Positions 33,334 to 44,324 of a DNA stretch of 64,000 nucleotides are shown one piece after another. Made by a program: the position numbers and the translations under genes. Under the pieces are notes generated by a model, which did not search any database, was not told where the DNA came from, and saw nothing but the letters and a program-made list of their open reading frames with translations. This DNA comes from Lepidodermella squamata (taxonomy: Eukaryota > Gastrotricha). Position 1 is the first letter of the stretch. Each line of letters starts with the position of its first letter. Location: positions 5,022,001 to 5,086,000 of the forward strand of contig JBLDXI010000001.1 of assembly GCA_047495785.1 (NCBI GenBank), read 5' to 3'.

Positions 33334-36196
33334 ATGGTCTTCCGGGTGAGAAGTCGGTACCTGGCTCGTCTGCTGTCGCCGGCTACCGCTGCTGATCAAA
33401 TCGGTAAGCTGCTTACATTTTCAGATGCGTTTTCGAAATTCTCCGAGCCAATCGAACTTTCACCACCTTCAATAGGGGGATCCAAAACTCAAATTACCAA
33501 GCCTTCTAGCCGTACGATTTGATGACATAGCGATATCATGTTAATGACTATTAAACGAATCCAGTCGCCTAAGATGGCCGAATAAAAGCCAAAACATCGG
33601 AATGTGCGACTGGATTCGTTCTATAGTCATTACCAAGCCTTGTGATATTAAGCTTGAGCATAAATATTGATCTTCAGGACTCCCGTAACGTTTGTTTAGG
33701 TTAACATTTACGAACCTAATTATTTTTCGATTACCTCATGATGATTCTCGACTCTTCGCTTTATCGTGAAACCAAATCTACTATAATTTGAATGGGGAGA
33801 AAACAGGTTTTAAAGTTGGGCGTTTACGAGTTATTTTGTTTACATCAAAGCCAAGTTCGGTTCTTGTGATTTCCTTGGACAAAGGCTGATGCTCGCCCAA
33901 AAAATGAAGACCCATTACGGAACTAATTATATTTTAATTTTAATGATTTGCAGCCAGTGCTCAAGCGAGTGCATGCATCGTCGCGCCTGTCAGTCCGCGT
34001 GACATCAGCGTGCTGGTGGCGTCGAGACGCGCGTTCGCAGTGGGCGCCTTCTGCGGCGTGCGCTACGGCCCCCGCGGCACCGGCTCGCCCGGCTCCACCC
34101 TCGGCGGCTCGGCTGGCGGTGGCGCCGGAGGGGTGATAGGTGGAGGCGGCGATGGCGACTCCACGACCGGGTCTTCGTCGTCGAATGGCGGCGGCGGGCT
34201 GCGGTGTCCGAAATGCGGCGAGCCGTGCTCGAATGTCGAAATTCTCGTGTCTTCATCGCGCTTCGTGAAATGCGAGCGCTGCCTTCACTTCTTCGTCGTG
34301 CTATCCGAGGCGGACTCGACGCGCCGGCCGGGTGTGCCGGGGCCCACAACGGCGACTGGTTCGCCGAAAGACGCCGAGGCGCTGAACGCGGCAGCGGCGG
34401 CGGCGAAAAGCAAACGCCGGCCACCGCCTCCGCCGCGCCAGATCTTCGAGTACCTGTCGAAGCACGTCATAGGCCAAGACGATGCCAAAAAGGTGCGTTC
34501 CATTCGCGTTCTGAATCAAACACTGTTGATAGGCTTCACAACCATTGAATAATTTTCAGCAGTTGAACGCAGTTTCAAGGTCTATTTGCGTCGAAACTAC
34601 GCGCAATTTGTTAGGATTGCATAGTTTATAAAAACGAGTAGAATCGCATGCACTGCTCCGTTTGGAGCCAATCAAAGCTTGAATGCAGTCAGAACTCGCT
34701 ATAGTACACTTTCACGGGGGACAAGAAAAAGGTGTAGCTAAGCGAAAAGTGTACCCTTGCGAGTCAAAATGACCTTGTTAGCTCATGATTGGGACCGGTC
34801 GAAAAGTGTACTATACCGGAGTGTACTGTGGCGAGTATTGACTGTATACGAGTTCTCATGACCAAATACCATGTCAAAGCAAAATGCTGTAAAATTATTA
34901 TACACTTGGTATCGGTTGCGATTACAAAGTTAACGCTTAATGCATCTGAACTCCCTACGATTACGAAACAACTTCTTGATACGGCCGTATAGGATGTACT
35001 GAAACTGCATCGTGGGGAACTAGAAAATCTGGAACCTCGAGTAATTCGGTTTTTGAAAATTGATTCTCAAGTGTGGCATTTGGAATGTACTTTTCGGCCT
35101 CCTGATGCCTGAAACGTTGCCTTCGATCATTTTGTCTGAAGAAAAATAAACAAGGAATCCCTGGTTTCTGAAGTTGTAATTGCCAACTACCTAATAAATA
35201 GATCCAGAGCTCCTTGAAAGTTCGCCGAATAAATAATGGCCGATGATTTCCTCCTAGTAGAATGATATGTGACACACGAAATACCAAACCATAAATGTCG
35301 TTTGTTTTTGTTTTAACAGGTATTAGCCGTGGCCGTGTACAATCACTACAAACGCGTGTATAAAAACAGCGACTCGAAAGCGTTGACCGACGCCGAAGCC
35401 GCCGCCGCCGCAGCAGGAGCCGGCAATGCGAATGGTGCATCGCCGTTCCCGATGTCGCCGCGTGACCTGCTGTCGCTGTCGCACCCGTCCGTACTCGGCC
35501 CGTCGTTGACGCAGCCGCCGCCGCTGAATCAGCAGCCTCCTCAGCAACCACTATCATCACCTCAGCAACACCAGCATTCTCAACAGACGCAATCGGCTGG
35601 TGCTGGTGGTGCTGGTCGGCAGGTGGATTTGTCGGCGGACAAGGAAGAACCGCTGCGGCTGGAAAAGTCGAACATTTTGCTGCTGGGGCCGACTGGGTCG
35701 GGCAAGACGCTGCTGGCGCAGACGCTGGCGCGGTGCCTGGACGTGCCGTTCGCGATCGCCGACTGCACGACGCTGACGCAGGCCGGCTACGTGGGCGAGG
35801 ACGTCGAGTCGGTGATCGCGAAGCTGCTGCAGGACGCCAACGGCAACGTCGAGCGCACGCAGCAGGGCATCGTCTTCCTCGACGAGGTCGACAAGATCGG
35901 CGCCATCCCAGGTATGTGCATTTACTGCCATGATCATCTGGTGTACCTTACGCCACGACGAAAATGGGCAAATGATTGTTTGCGTCTGCAAAGCAATTTC
36001 AATCACTGGCTAAAATTGTGTTGGTCCAGAATTTCAAGTCTGCTGTGACTTTTTCTTGAAATGGCAACTCTTTTTGAAGCTAATTTAAATGAACCGGAAT
36101 AGGGGTTGGAAAAATTGTGAAGAACTTATTGTGAATTTGCATGGAACTTACCTGGTTTCATTGCCACAAGAGATACTTTTGCAGTACCTTGTGGGT

Positions 36197-36237
<41 letters not shown>

Positions 36238-37779
36238 TACTTGAATTGTTGGATTGAATTCTATTTTAATTTGTGTTCCCGTCAGGCATCCACCAGCTGC
36301 GAGATGTTGGCGGCGAGGGCGTGCAGCAGGCGTTCCTGAAGATGCTCGAGGGCTCGATCGTGAACGTGCCGGAGAAGAGCTCGCGCAAGTTCCGCGGCGA
36401 GACGGTCGCCGTCGACACGACCAACGTGCTGTTCATCGCCGGCGGCGCGTACAACGGCCTCGACCGCATCGTCTCGCGCCGCCGCAACGAAAAGTACATC
36501 GGCTTCGACGCCAGCAGCGGCTCGGCGGCGGGCGGCGAGGGCCGGCGAGCGGCCACCCTCGCCTCGCAGCGCCAGCTCGCCGAGGGCGAGGACGCCGCCG
36601 CCGAGAACGAGGAGCGCGATCGCCTGCTCAGGCAAGTTTTACACCGAAATCTTGACTTTGGCTGGACTTCACTCCCCATAGTCTAGTTTTCTTGCTGATT
36701 CAACATCTGCCACCGTTTGATTATTGCCGGTTTGAATTAGCCGAAAAGCTGAACAGGAAAAATGAAGACTTCTTAGCCTGTTTTGCACCCTAGCCAAAAT
36801 TCAATAGAAATGTGGAATGTACTCATTTTTCGCTTATTTTTTGTTATCGCAAGAATGGAAATTGCACACTCTCATGCTCTCAGCATACTATTGCTATTCA
36901 TAATGCCTCATCCAAAATTTCTATTCACTAAATGGGCACAGTTGGGCGTTCCTTGCAATTTTCAATTCCAATAATTTCTATAATTTCAATTTTCGATAAG
37001 TAAAGGAAGCAGAGGAGACACGCAGAAAAGATTCCCATGGCCAGAATATTCGATGTCATAATGAAAATAATCATTGAATTTGTTAACAGCCTTTAGAAAT
37101 TCGATCCAATTCGGTGAAATGCCGATAATTAGTGAACCAGCAGGGTTTTCTGGGTTTTCTTTTTGGGTAGTAAAAGCAAATATACTATCATCGTCTTCTT
37201 TTGCCACTTTTTTGCTTAAGCCAGAACCTGAAATTTTCAAAAAATTCGATTTTAATTAAAAAAATTCTAATTAAATTCCCGTGTTTCTGTAGGCATGTCG
37301 AGGCTCGCGACCTGATCGAGTTTGGCATGATCCCTGAGTTCGTCGGCCGATTCCCGGTCGTGACGGCCGTGCGCAGCCTGGACGAGGCGATGCTGGTGCG
37401 CATTCTGTGCGAACCGCGCCACGCCCTCGTCGCGCAGTTCCACGCGCTCTTCGCCATCGACAACTGCGAGCTGGACGTGACGCCCGACGCGCTGCGGGCG
37501 ATCGCTCGCGAGGCGGTGCGCCGCAAGACGGGCGCGCGCGGCCTGCGCTCGGTGCTCGAGCGCCTGCTCCTCGACGCCATGTTCGAAGTGCCCGGCTCGG
37601 ACATCTCGCGCGTCATCCTGCACGAAGGTTGTGTGCTGCGCAGCGAGCCCGTCGAGTACGTCCGCCGATCAACTTCGGCTTCGACTTCGGCCTCGACTTC
37701 AACGTCGAATGTGTCCACGATTTCACGGCGGGCTGGTGCCGAAATTGTCGAAAAATCTGTCGCCGAGGGCGCAGTGTGA
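33334..37779 (+). CDS. CLPX: Mitochondrial ClpX AAA+ unfoldase
   Basis: Exons 33334-33403, 33954-34492, 35320-35911, 36286-36631 and 37293-37779 join in frame to 677 aa (human 633). ClpX unfolds matrix proteins and feeds ClpP. An Arg-rich presequence ([14 protein letters not shown]) is followed by a Gly-rich linker. The zinc finger has CPKC at about 108-111 and CERC some 25 residues later. A Pro/Gln-rich insert ([17 protein letters not shown]) precedes the AAA+ domain: Walker A 'GPTGSGKT', pore loop 'GYVGEDVE', Walker B 'IVFLDEVDK', '[15 protein letters not shown]', ClpP-contacting IGF loop 'NEKYIGF', '[12 protein letters not shown]' and sensor 2 'GARGLRS'. Intron 4 uses a GC donor (AG|GCAAGT) and only that join keeps frame. 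The C-terminus is Ser/Thr-rich and lineage-specific. Confidence 0.95.
33543..33631. repeat. Long hairpin in ClpX intron 1
   Basis: Arms 33543-33568 and 33606-33631 are inverted copies of 26 bp with 2 mismatches, separated by 37 bases. It could be a miniature transposon or a pre-miRNA-like hairpin on the sense strand of ClpX. Confidence 0.6.
34700..34815. mobile_element. Small MITE-like element in ClpX intron 2
   Basis: The left end TATAGTACACTTTC and right end GAAAAGTGTACTATA are inverted repeats about 116 bp apart overall. An internal 'cgaaaagtgtac' is a further copy. The TATA at each end could include a TA target duplication. Confidence 0.5.
36199..36232. repeat. (CT)17 microsatellite in ClpX intron 3
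   Basis: An uninterrupted CT dinucleotide run about 50 bp upstream of the exon 4 acceptor. Confidence 0.95.
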
Positions 37780-38744
37780 TATGCGACTACTTCGACTACT
37801 ACTATGAACCAAGTTTTTGATATGAAAGCAAACCGCAAGTGAATGAATATTGATTGCCCCAATAAATCGAGTCTGGTTATAGCTTGTTGCAATTTTCCTG
37901 TTCCAATTCAACTCATGTTTTATGTCGGCGAATAAATTATTACGACCTATCAATTTTTTGTAATGAAAATTAACCAGGTGTAGTATTGTAGTTGTTGCTT
38001 CTGTTCGCGGTACCTACCTACCATGTGTCTGACACAGCAGCGGCCCTTGTAGCTCGCTGTCTTGCCTGCTGTTGTTTATTTTTGTTTGTTCGTTTCCGAT
38101 GGTGATGATTATGATGACGATGTATGTGTTCAATCTCTCGCTGTACATGTGTTTTTCTTCGGGAAATGGGGCCTTTCACTTCGATATGTAGTGCATTTCT
38201 TGCTTTTGTAAATAGAAAAAAGAGATAGATGCCACTCTTTATGTTTTGCTGGTTAAGATTTATATCATTATAGACGCAAATTCAACCCACGACAAACATG
38301 ATTTAAATGCGAACTATTTTGTCGAATAATCTACAGTAGGGGAGAGAAGTAAGTAGAAAGTCCGTACAATCCTTTTAACAATCTGATCAAATAAATGTGA
38401 TATTCGTATCGGAAACTATGCGACGTAGGATGAGCGTTCAAAACGCCGTTTCTGACTGTGTATCTTGTAGCCGTCTCTCTTCGTGTCGTCTTGGTTTAAT
38501 TTCGTTCGTTTGCACCTTGAAAAGGGAAAATGGTCAAAATTTGTACTATTACTCATATTATATAATATGATAATAAAAAAATCAATTATTTGAAATACAG
38601 CAAACGACTTTTTCAACCGTTTATTTGCATGAGGCAGTATTTAAAAAGTTCAAATAATAATTGCAGGTAAAAACGTGTGAGGCTGCCATGCTATAAATAA
38701 TTGGTGCGAAAATGCGGGCACGTTTGAATAAATGCTGTCAGATT
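37780..38744. other. ClpX 3'UTR and intergenic
   Basis: An AATAAA at 37861-37866 is the likely ClpX poly(A) signal. On minus, AATAAA at 38620-38625 would serve the membrane micropeptide. No other gene seen. Confidence 0.5.
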
Positions 38745-38882
38745 TTACAGCCAATTCGAAGGTGGATTCGTTGTGATGAAAATGATGGCGACTATGATGC
38801 CGGCGGAAATGATGAGGCCGAACAGGATGACCACAATGCCGACCGCGTGCAGGCACGGGTCGCCAGATTCGAATATACTCAT
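38745..38882 (-). CDS. Putative 45-aa single-pass membrane micropeptide
   Basis: A complete ATG-to-TAA frame of 45 codons begins MSIFESGDPCLHAVG, has a hydrophobic helix of about 25 residues (positions 12-37: 'GIVVILFGLIISAGIIVAII'), and ends TTNPPSNWL. A strong acceptor (TTTTTAGTTTTAG) lies about 20 bp before the ATG, the same start signature seen at many genes here. A minus-strand AATAAA lies 120 bp past the stop. Local GC is higher than in the flanks. It could instead be the last exon of a larger gene, but no in-phase upstream exon was found. No family is recognised; size and layout resemble regulatory micropeptides or small respiratory/ER subunits. Confidence 0.5.
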   Translation of the reverse strand: MSIFESGDPCLHAVGIVVILFGLIISAGIIVAIIFITTNPPSNWL

Positions 38883-38936
38883 TTTACTATATCGATCAAT
38901 CTAAAACTAAAAACACTTTCGCATAATACTTACTTT

Positions 38937-39310
38937 GCCAACCGGGGTGACTTTGCGCAGTCGGGTCGCTGAGACATGCGAAAATTGGGCGACTTTGGCT
39001 TATCATAAGTCGAAAATGGGACGGTAAAGATCCCATGAATGGGGTACCGTTGGAAAAGGCCAGACTGGATTTGTGTCATGCACATCAATAGAATACATTT
39101 CGAGGCATAAAATACTAGGTAGCGTTATTTTGAATTTTTTATTTCAATTAAAACTTCGGGGCCTGCCCACTCAAAATGGGAATAATATGACATTCTCAGA
39201 TTACCTTTTATACAGGCTATCCAACGGGTCTTTTTTATACCATTTTCAATTTTTGATATGCCAAAGTCCCCCCCCCCCCCTCCCCGCCCCATTTTTGCAT
39301 TTTCGCAGTT
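38937..39310. mobile_element. Diverged relative of the 16-kb MITE
   Basis: It shares 'ggggtgactttgc', 'gggcgactttggc' and 'atggggtaccgttggaaa' with the element at 16154-16774, the last matching its interior in complement. A poly-C tract (about 39268-39280) and 'gccccatttttgca' lie at the right. Ends are decayed, so the limits are approximate. Confidence 0.5.
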
Positions 39311-40639
39311 GGCTCCGCTTCTCAAACTGGCTTGTAACCATTTTGAGTATGCTGAGCCAGCTGAGGTTGAAGGAGTTCGCCAGGGAAATTCGGAAAAATA
39401 GGGCTTAAGACGTCATCTTTCGCTCTCCGGTTTTAGAGAGTGATGAATTCTTGTTAGGAAATTCTCTCAAATATCGTTAGTTCATGTTCGCAACCATCTT
39501 CATTCTACTTGAGATCCGCAAAAACTTTGGGAATCCGAGATGGGAAATATTGAAAATATGGCGGGGTAAGTTTTAGCGCAGCATCTGAGGTGTTTCTCAC
39601 GTATGAGCAAGAATATTTTATCAAGAGGCTCGCACAAGGTTCAATCAGCCGATTTCAGGCGACAGACAGGAATTTTCGAGTGAGATAGTTGCTAAAATAT
39701 TGGAATTATTTAAATTTCAAAAATGTTCAGGCTAGTTATTCCACTCACCATTATTTAATTAAGCCAAAAAGCTGCTGCAAGAGAAACAAGTGACATTTTA
39801 AGACCGTCGTGTAAATAAATCAAGTACAAATGAAGCTAGAAATCTGGCATTTCAGCTTGCTTTGGAATCGATGAATCGGTGATTAAGACAATCGGGGGGT
39901 GGTTGGAAGTTTGAGGCTGAAGCCCTATTCTAACCCATTAGAGAAGTTGCATTGGAAAGAAACGACGCTACGCATTGTATCTATGGCTAGTTTGTTGCTG
40001 GTTGTTTGAGAAGCGAAATTCAGGTCCCGGCTAGCAGCGCAAGTTCCGGGAATTGCGTACCAACTCTTCGACACGTCGCGTCTGAATGGGTATAACAAAA
40101 AACTGGACCAAAAATGCGGCATGTGCGCCGGAAGCGCGTCTCACTTTGCGAGTGCGAAATCTCGCACGTGTCCAACTCGGCGATGACCCTAAATCCGTGT
40201 TTGCTCGTACCTGCGCTGGCGAGACGTGAGAAAAATGACACATCATTTTTTCGGCAAAATCTGTCTCTTTTATTATTGTTATTATTATTCCGTTTTTTTT
40301 CGTTTGTATAATTTCACTTTCTGCAATATCATTCGATGATACGATCGATCGAGTGTAGTAAGTAGACGTAATTATTATTATTATTGTAATAACAATATCA
40401 ATGAAGCTCTTCTCCGTTTTCAGAAAATAAACGCAGCAACAAAATGGCACGAGAAGTAGAGTGAAGGAATTTAGATCGCTAAAAGATCATTCACGAAGTA
40501 GAACAAGAAGAGGCGCGAGATGCTTCGAAGAGAGAGAACAACACAGCCGTCGTCGCATCGACGCCACATCGACGACGACGACAATGTTGTTGTGATGAGG
40601 AAGACTAGCAAATTCGAAATCGGAAGTTCTCCGCACTGG
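39311..40639. other. Intergenic, no gene seen
   Basis: AT-rich stretch with no supported exon. An ATT/TTA-rich repeat lies near 40260-40290 and 40370-40385. The right end is probably the 3'UTR of the PKI-like gene. Confidence 0.45.
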
Positions 40640-41765
40640 CTACAACTCCTCCTCGTCGTCGTCGTCGACTGGCAGCGCGTGCATGCGAGGATCTGCCGCG
40701 CCCATGCCGTTGTTGTTGCTGTTCATGGTCGCCGCCGCGAAGACACTTGTCGTCGACGACGAGCCGCTGGACGCCGCCGACGAGTTGGAGCTGCGCGCCG
40801 CCAGCGACGCCAGTTTCGCCGCCACTTCGTTGGCCGCCAGCTGCGACGCCGCCATCGCGTTCGCCGACGACTGGCCGAACGAGCCCATCGGCTGCAGCGG
40901 CATGTGCTGCTGGGACGACGGCGCTGTTGCCGCTGCTACGCTCGTGCACGACATGCGAGCCAGCGTGTCCGGCAGGTCCGAGACTGACACGAACGAAACC
41001 TGAAAGCAAATCAACCAGTTTTACACATCTGAGCCTTCGATAAATTCCCAAGGCGGAAATTTAAAACTGATGCATGTTTTTCTAATCGGAGAAAATACAT
41101 CTCAGCTGTTTTTCCTGCTAGGTCTGATTTCACATGCACATGTGTGTCCGGCTGGGTCACAGCGACTACCCGTTTTGTGTTTATGAAAATAAGGCAAAAA
41201 AGTAGCGAGCGGACTAGCGCAATAGAAACTTTCTGCGAAATCAGAAACTGATAGGAAACAAGTTCCAAGTATAGCATGCAAGTGTTGATTTTCCGATCAA
41301 TTTCTCCATCATATGCTTGAAAATTCAAAGATTCGACTTATCGGCTCGGATGAGAAAAAAATCCGCCGTGAAAGGGTTATTTCGCTAATGTTATTGGAGT
41401 TTCATATTTGACTTGGAAAATGGAAGACCCATTGGTTAATTTCGATCAAATTTAACAACACCAGAAAAGTGAATGAGTAAGGAAATTAATACCGGGTCTT
41501 GTTGTAAGGAGGCGCCATGGCTGGCCTGCGTTGCATTTCGCCTGCCCGTCCGCCCGCTGCGCACGAATTCGCCAAGCACGTCGACTTCGGCGTCCAGGCG
41601 ATACCGCCCCGAGTCGTCAAACTGTTCGGCCTTCATGCGTTTCGCAGCGATTCGGCCGTCGGAGACGCGGCGGAGTGTGCGCGATCCGCCCGATGACGTC
41701 GACGAAGATGAAGAGCCTGTCGGACGTTGTTTGCCGCTGCCATTGACTCGCTTTTTTCCGGGCAT
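40640..41765 (-). CDS. PKI-like cAMP-dependent protein kinase inhibitor, extended
   Basis: Two exons, 41765-41493 and 40999-40640, join at phase 0 to 210 aa; vertebrate PKIs are about 75 aa. 'FVRSGRTGRRNA' reproduces the PKI pseudosubstrate (F-ASGRTGRRNA): Arg-Arg-Asn-Ala puts Ala at the phospho-acceptor site, with Phe in the usual upstream position. Further on, 'NEVAAKLASLAA' resembles the PKI nuclear-export helix (NELALKLAGLDI). The N-terminus adds a basic, Ser-rich stretch including 'LRRVS', a good PKA phosphorylation consensus. The C-terminus is acidic (DDDDEEEL). The likely role is to block and export the free PKA catalytic subunit. The ATG at 41765 is chosen because the in-frame codon further upstream is TTG; extra 5' exons are possible. 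Confidence 0.75.
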
Positions 41766-42245
41766 GCGCTTACTTTCTTCTTTCAAAGCAATCTTTCTCT
41801 TTCAACAGCATGTAAGAAAGCTCATGTAAGCAGCGTTAAAGCCCTAAAAACAACACATAGATTATAAGCAAAAATCAGCCATTATTCTCTGGTTCACTCG
41901 GTTCGATAGCAGTTTTATTCTTTGCTTTTCCGTCTTTTCGGCAAAGTCATCATCATCATCATCGGCATCGTCACTAAAAGAGTCGGTGATATACGGCTGA
42001 ATACAAATATTAAATGTAAGCATAGGAATCGTGAGGAAATGTGACACACACGTACACACACACGTACACACAAGAGATGGACGAGGGCGATAGATAAATC
42101 GTCGAAACCTAACATTAAGCAGAAGTGGTTCGCTTTCTGTTCATTTCATATATACCACTGGCACAGAGTAAGGCGATAACAGACACTGTGTTCTCCTAAA
42201 AGATTTTGTCGGCGGCAGCAATCAGCTGATTTGATTACACCTTTA
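41766..42245. other. IDH3A 3'UTR / PKI-like 5' flank
   Basis: It contains an ATC repeat (about 41949-41962), a CA/ACGT-type repeat (about 42044-42070) and a minus-strand AATAAA at 41914-41919 that could end the IDH3A mRNA. No gene seen. Confidence 0.5.
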
Positions 42246-43298
42246 CTACGCATGAGTCTCAATGTGCTTGCAAACAGCTTCGGTGAATTCAGAACACGAC
42301 GCCTTGCCGCCCAAGTCGCGAGTGCGCGAATTCGCGTCACGGATCGCTTCAAACGCCGCTGTTTCGATGCGGTCCGCCTTGTCGTTCATCTTCAAATGCC
42401 GCAGCATCATCACGCCAGACAGCAGCAGCGCAGTCGGGTTCGCCTTGTCCTGGCCCGCAATATCAGGCGCAGTACCGTGAACTGCCTCGAAAATCGCAGC
42501 CCCATTCTCGCCGATATTGCCAGATGGTGTTACACCCAGACCACCGACAAGACCAGCGCACAGATCGGACAAAATGTCACCGTACAAGTTCGGCATGACC
42601 AGCACGTCATATTGGCCGGGGTCTTGAACGATGTTTAGACAAACCGTGTCTAGATACTGCTCGTTGAACCTGACGTCGCGGTATTTATGTGCGACTTCAC
42701 GGCAGCAACGCAGGAACAGACCGTCAGACATTCGCATGATATTGGCCTTGTGAACGGCGGTTACCGTCTGCCGGCCGTTCGCTTTCGCGTATTCAAACGC
42801 GAACTCGGCAACGCGACGTGACGCGCGCTCAGTAATGAGTTTGATCGATTGAACGACGCCGTCGACAACTGCGTGCTCAATGCCCGAGTATTCGCCCTCA
42901 GTATTTTCGCGGATAGTGACGAGGTTGACTTTATCATATGCTGTCTTGAAGCCTTCGATTGAACGGCACGGCCGAACGTTTGCGTAGAGGTCAAAGACTT
43001 TACGCAGCGCCAAATTCAGTGACTTGTGACCCTTGCCGATAGGCGTGGCAAGAGGACCTTTTAAAGCGATTCCGTTGCGTTTAACAGACTCGAGAGCGCG
43101 GGATGGGATCGACATTGTGCCATCAGGGTTGGCCACCGGAGTAACGTCGACCGTTTCCCATTCGATAGGTACTTTGGCCGCAGCAAAAATCTTCTTCACT
43201 GAGTTCGAGATCTCAGGGCCAATGCCATCGCCAGGTATCAGCGATACTTTCCGCAAGCCGTTTCCGGCCGAAGAGCTCATCATGCGTCGAATCATCAT
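42246..43298 (-). CDS. IDH3A: NAD-dependent isocitrate dehydrogenase, alpha subunit
   Basis: 350 aa in a single exon. It is the catalytic subunit of the mitochondrial TCA-cycle enzyme converting isocitrate and NAD+ to 2-oxoglutarate, CO2 and NADH. The start [12 protein letters not shown] suits a short presequence. Motifs: '[13 protein letters not shown]' (nucleotide end), '[13 protein letters not shown]', '[15 protein letters not shown]' (substrate binding), '[15 protein letters not shown]' with the catalytic Lys, and the family signature '[19 protein letters not shown]'. '[17 protein letters not shown]' fits NAD specificity. The absence of introns is unusual beside its neighbours. A strong acceptor (TAATCTTCAG) lies 2 bp before the ATG. 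Confidence 0.97.
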   Translation of the reverse strand: MMIRRMMSSSAGNGLRKVSLIPGDGIGPEISNSVKKIFAAAKVPIEWETVDVTPVANPDGTMSIPSRALESVKRNGIALKGPLATPIGKGHKSLNLALRKVFDLYANVRPCRSIEGFKTAYDKVNLVTIRENTEGEYSGIEHAVVDGVVQSIKLITERASRRVAEFAFEYAKANGRQTVTAVHKANIMRMSDGLFLRCCREVAHKYRDVRFNEQYLDTVCLNIVQDPGQYDVLVMPNLYGDILSDLCAGLVGGLGVTPSGNIGENGAAIFEAVHGTAPDIAGQDKANPTALLLSGVMMLRHLKMNDKADRIETAAFEAIRDANSRTRDLGGKASCSEFTEAVCKHIETHA

Positions 43299-44324
43299 TG
43301 CTGAAGATTAGGGATAAATAATAAGAAAACCTAGGTTAAACAATTGTTTCAATTCAATGGCCAACATGTGAGAAGAATTCTGATCTTCCTTCTTCGACAG
43401 TAAACGACGCCAATCACTTCACACGAATAATAACTTGAATAAAAGCAAAATAGGAGATAAGCTGAGACCTGAGACTTGGATATTAGCAGATGGCAGATGG
43501 AAGATAGCCTCGGACCTCGGATGCCCGACCCGAGCAGGTAGATTCATTCCCGCAGCGCAGAGAGCGAGACGACCCCTTCATTCATTTTTTCGACTCATCA
43601 CCAAAGTGAAGGTGAACACCTGAGACCTTCCGAAAATTATTTCATATATTAAATACGTCCAATAGCTCATATTTGATCATATTTAATTTTATCATTCATG
43701 CAAACAAAGCAAATATCGGGTACATAACTTTTTTTTAGTTTCGCGAGTCATCGCGACGCGTCAGCTGTTCGTCTGCGTCTCAAGTCTCAAGTCAGGCGAC
43801 TGGTGTTGGTTCTTGCCATCCAAAGCAATCGTTGACCATATCCGTGGGTGTTAACTTTAAAGTTTGCATGCGCAGTTTGGCAGTAATTCTAGTATAGCAG
43901 CTTGAACATGAAGACAGTGAAATTCTGTGCCTGTAGATTTTTATTGAACTTGCTCTGCCGAGAATTTCCATTTTTCACAACCCGACACGGCATTTCATCG
44001 TTTCGCATCAACCAGCCATTGCTGCTAAGAGTTGCTGCTTAGTATTAGTAGATGAAGGAAACCATGCTATATCTCATGTTTTTTGATTATTATGATGAAA
44101 TTGTTCAATTTTTAGTTTTAATTTCCGAGCCATTTTCACCTCCCTTCACGAAATTGATAATGGTGATTATCGAGATTCTGGCTATATTTATGCAATGTTG
44201 AAGAGTGACGATCGAATTTAATGGAACTGAAGCCACAACGAGCAATGAGCTGACAATCATCATTATTGATTAGAATTTTTATATCGATAAGTTCTATCAT
44301 TTCTCTTGCTGTAGTTGTATTGAA
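43299..44324. other. Divergent intergenic region IDH3A / USE1
   Basis: Contains the 5' regions of both genes. An acceptor-like TTTCTCTTGCTGTAG lies 10 bp before the USE1 ATG. No other gene seen. Confidence 0.5.
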
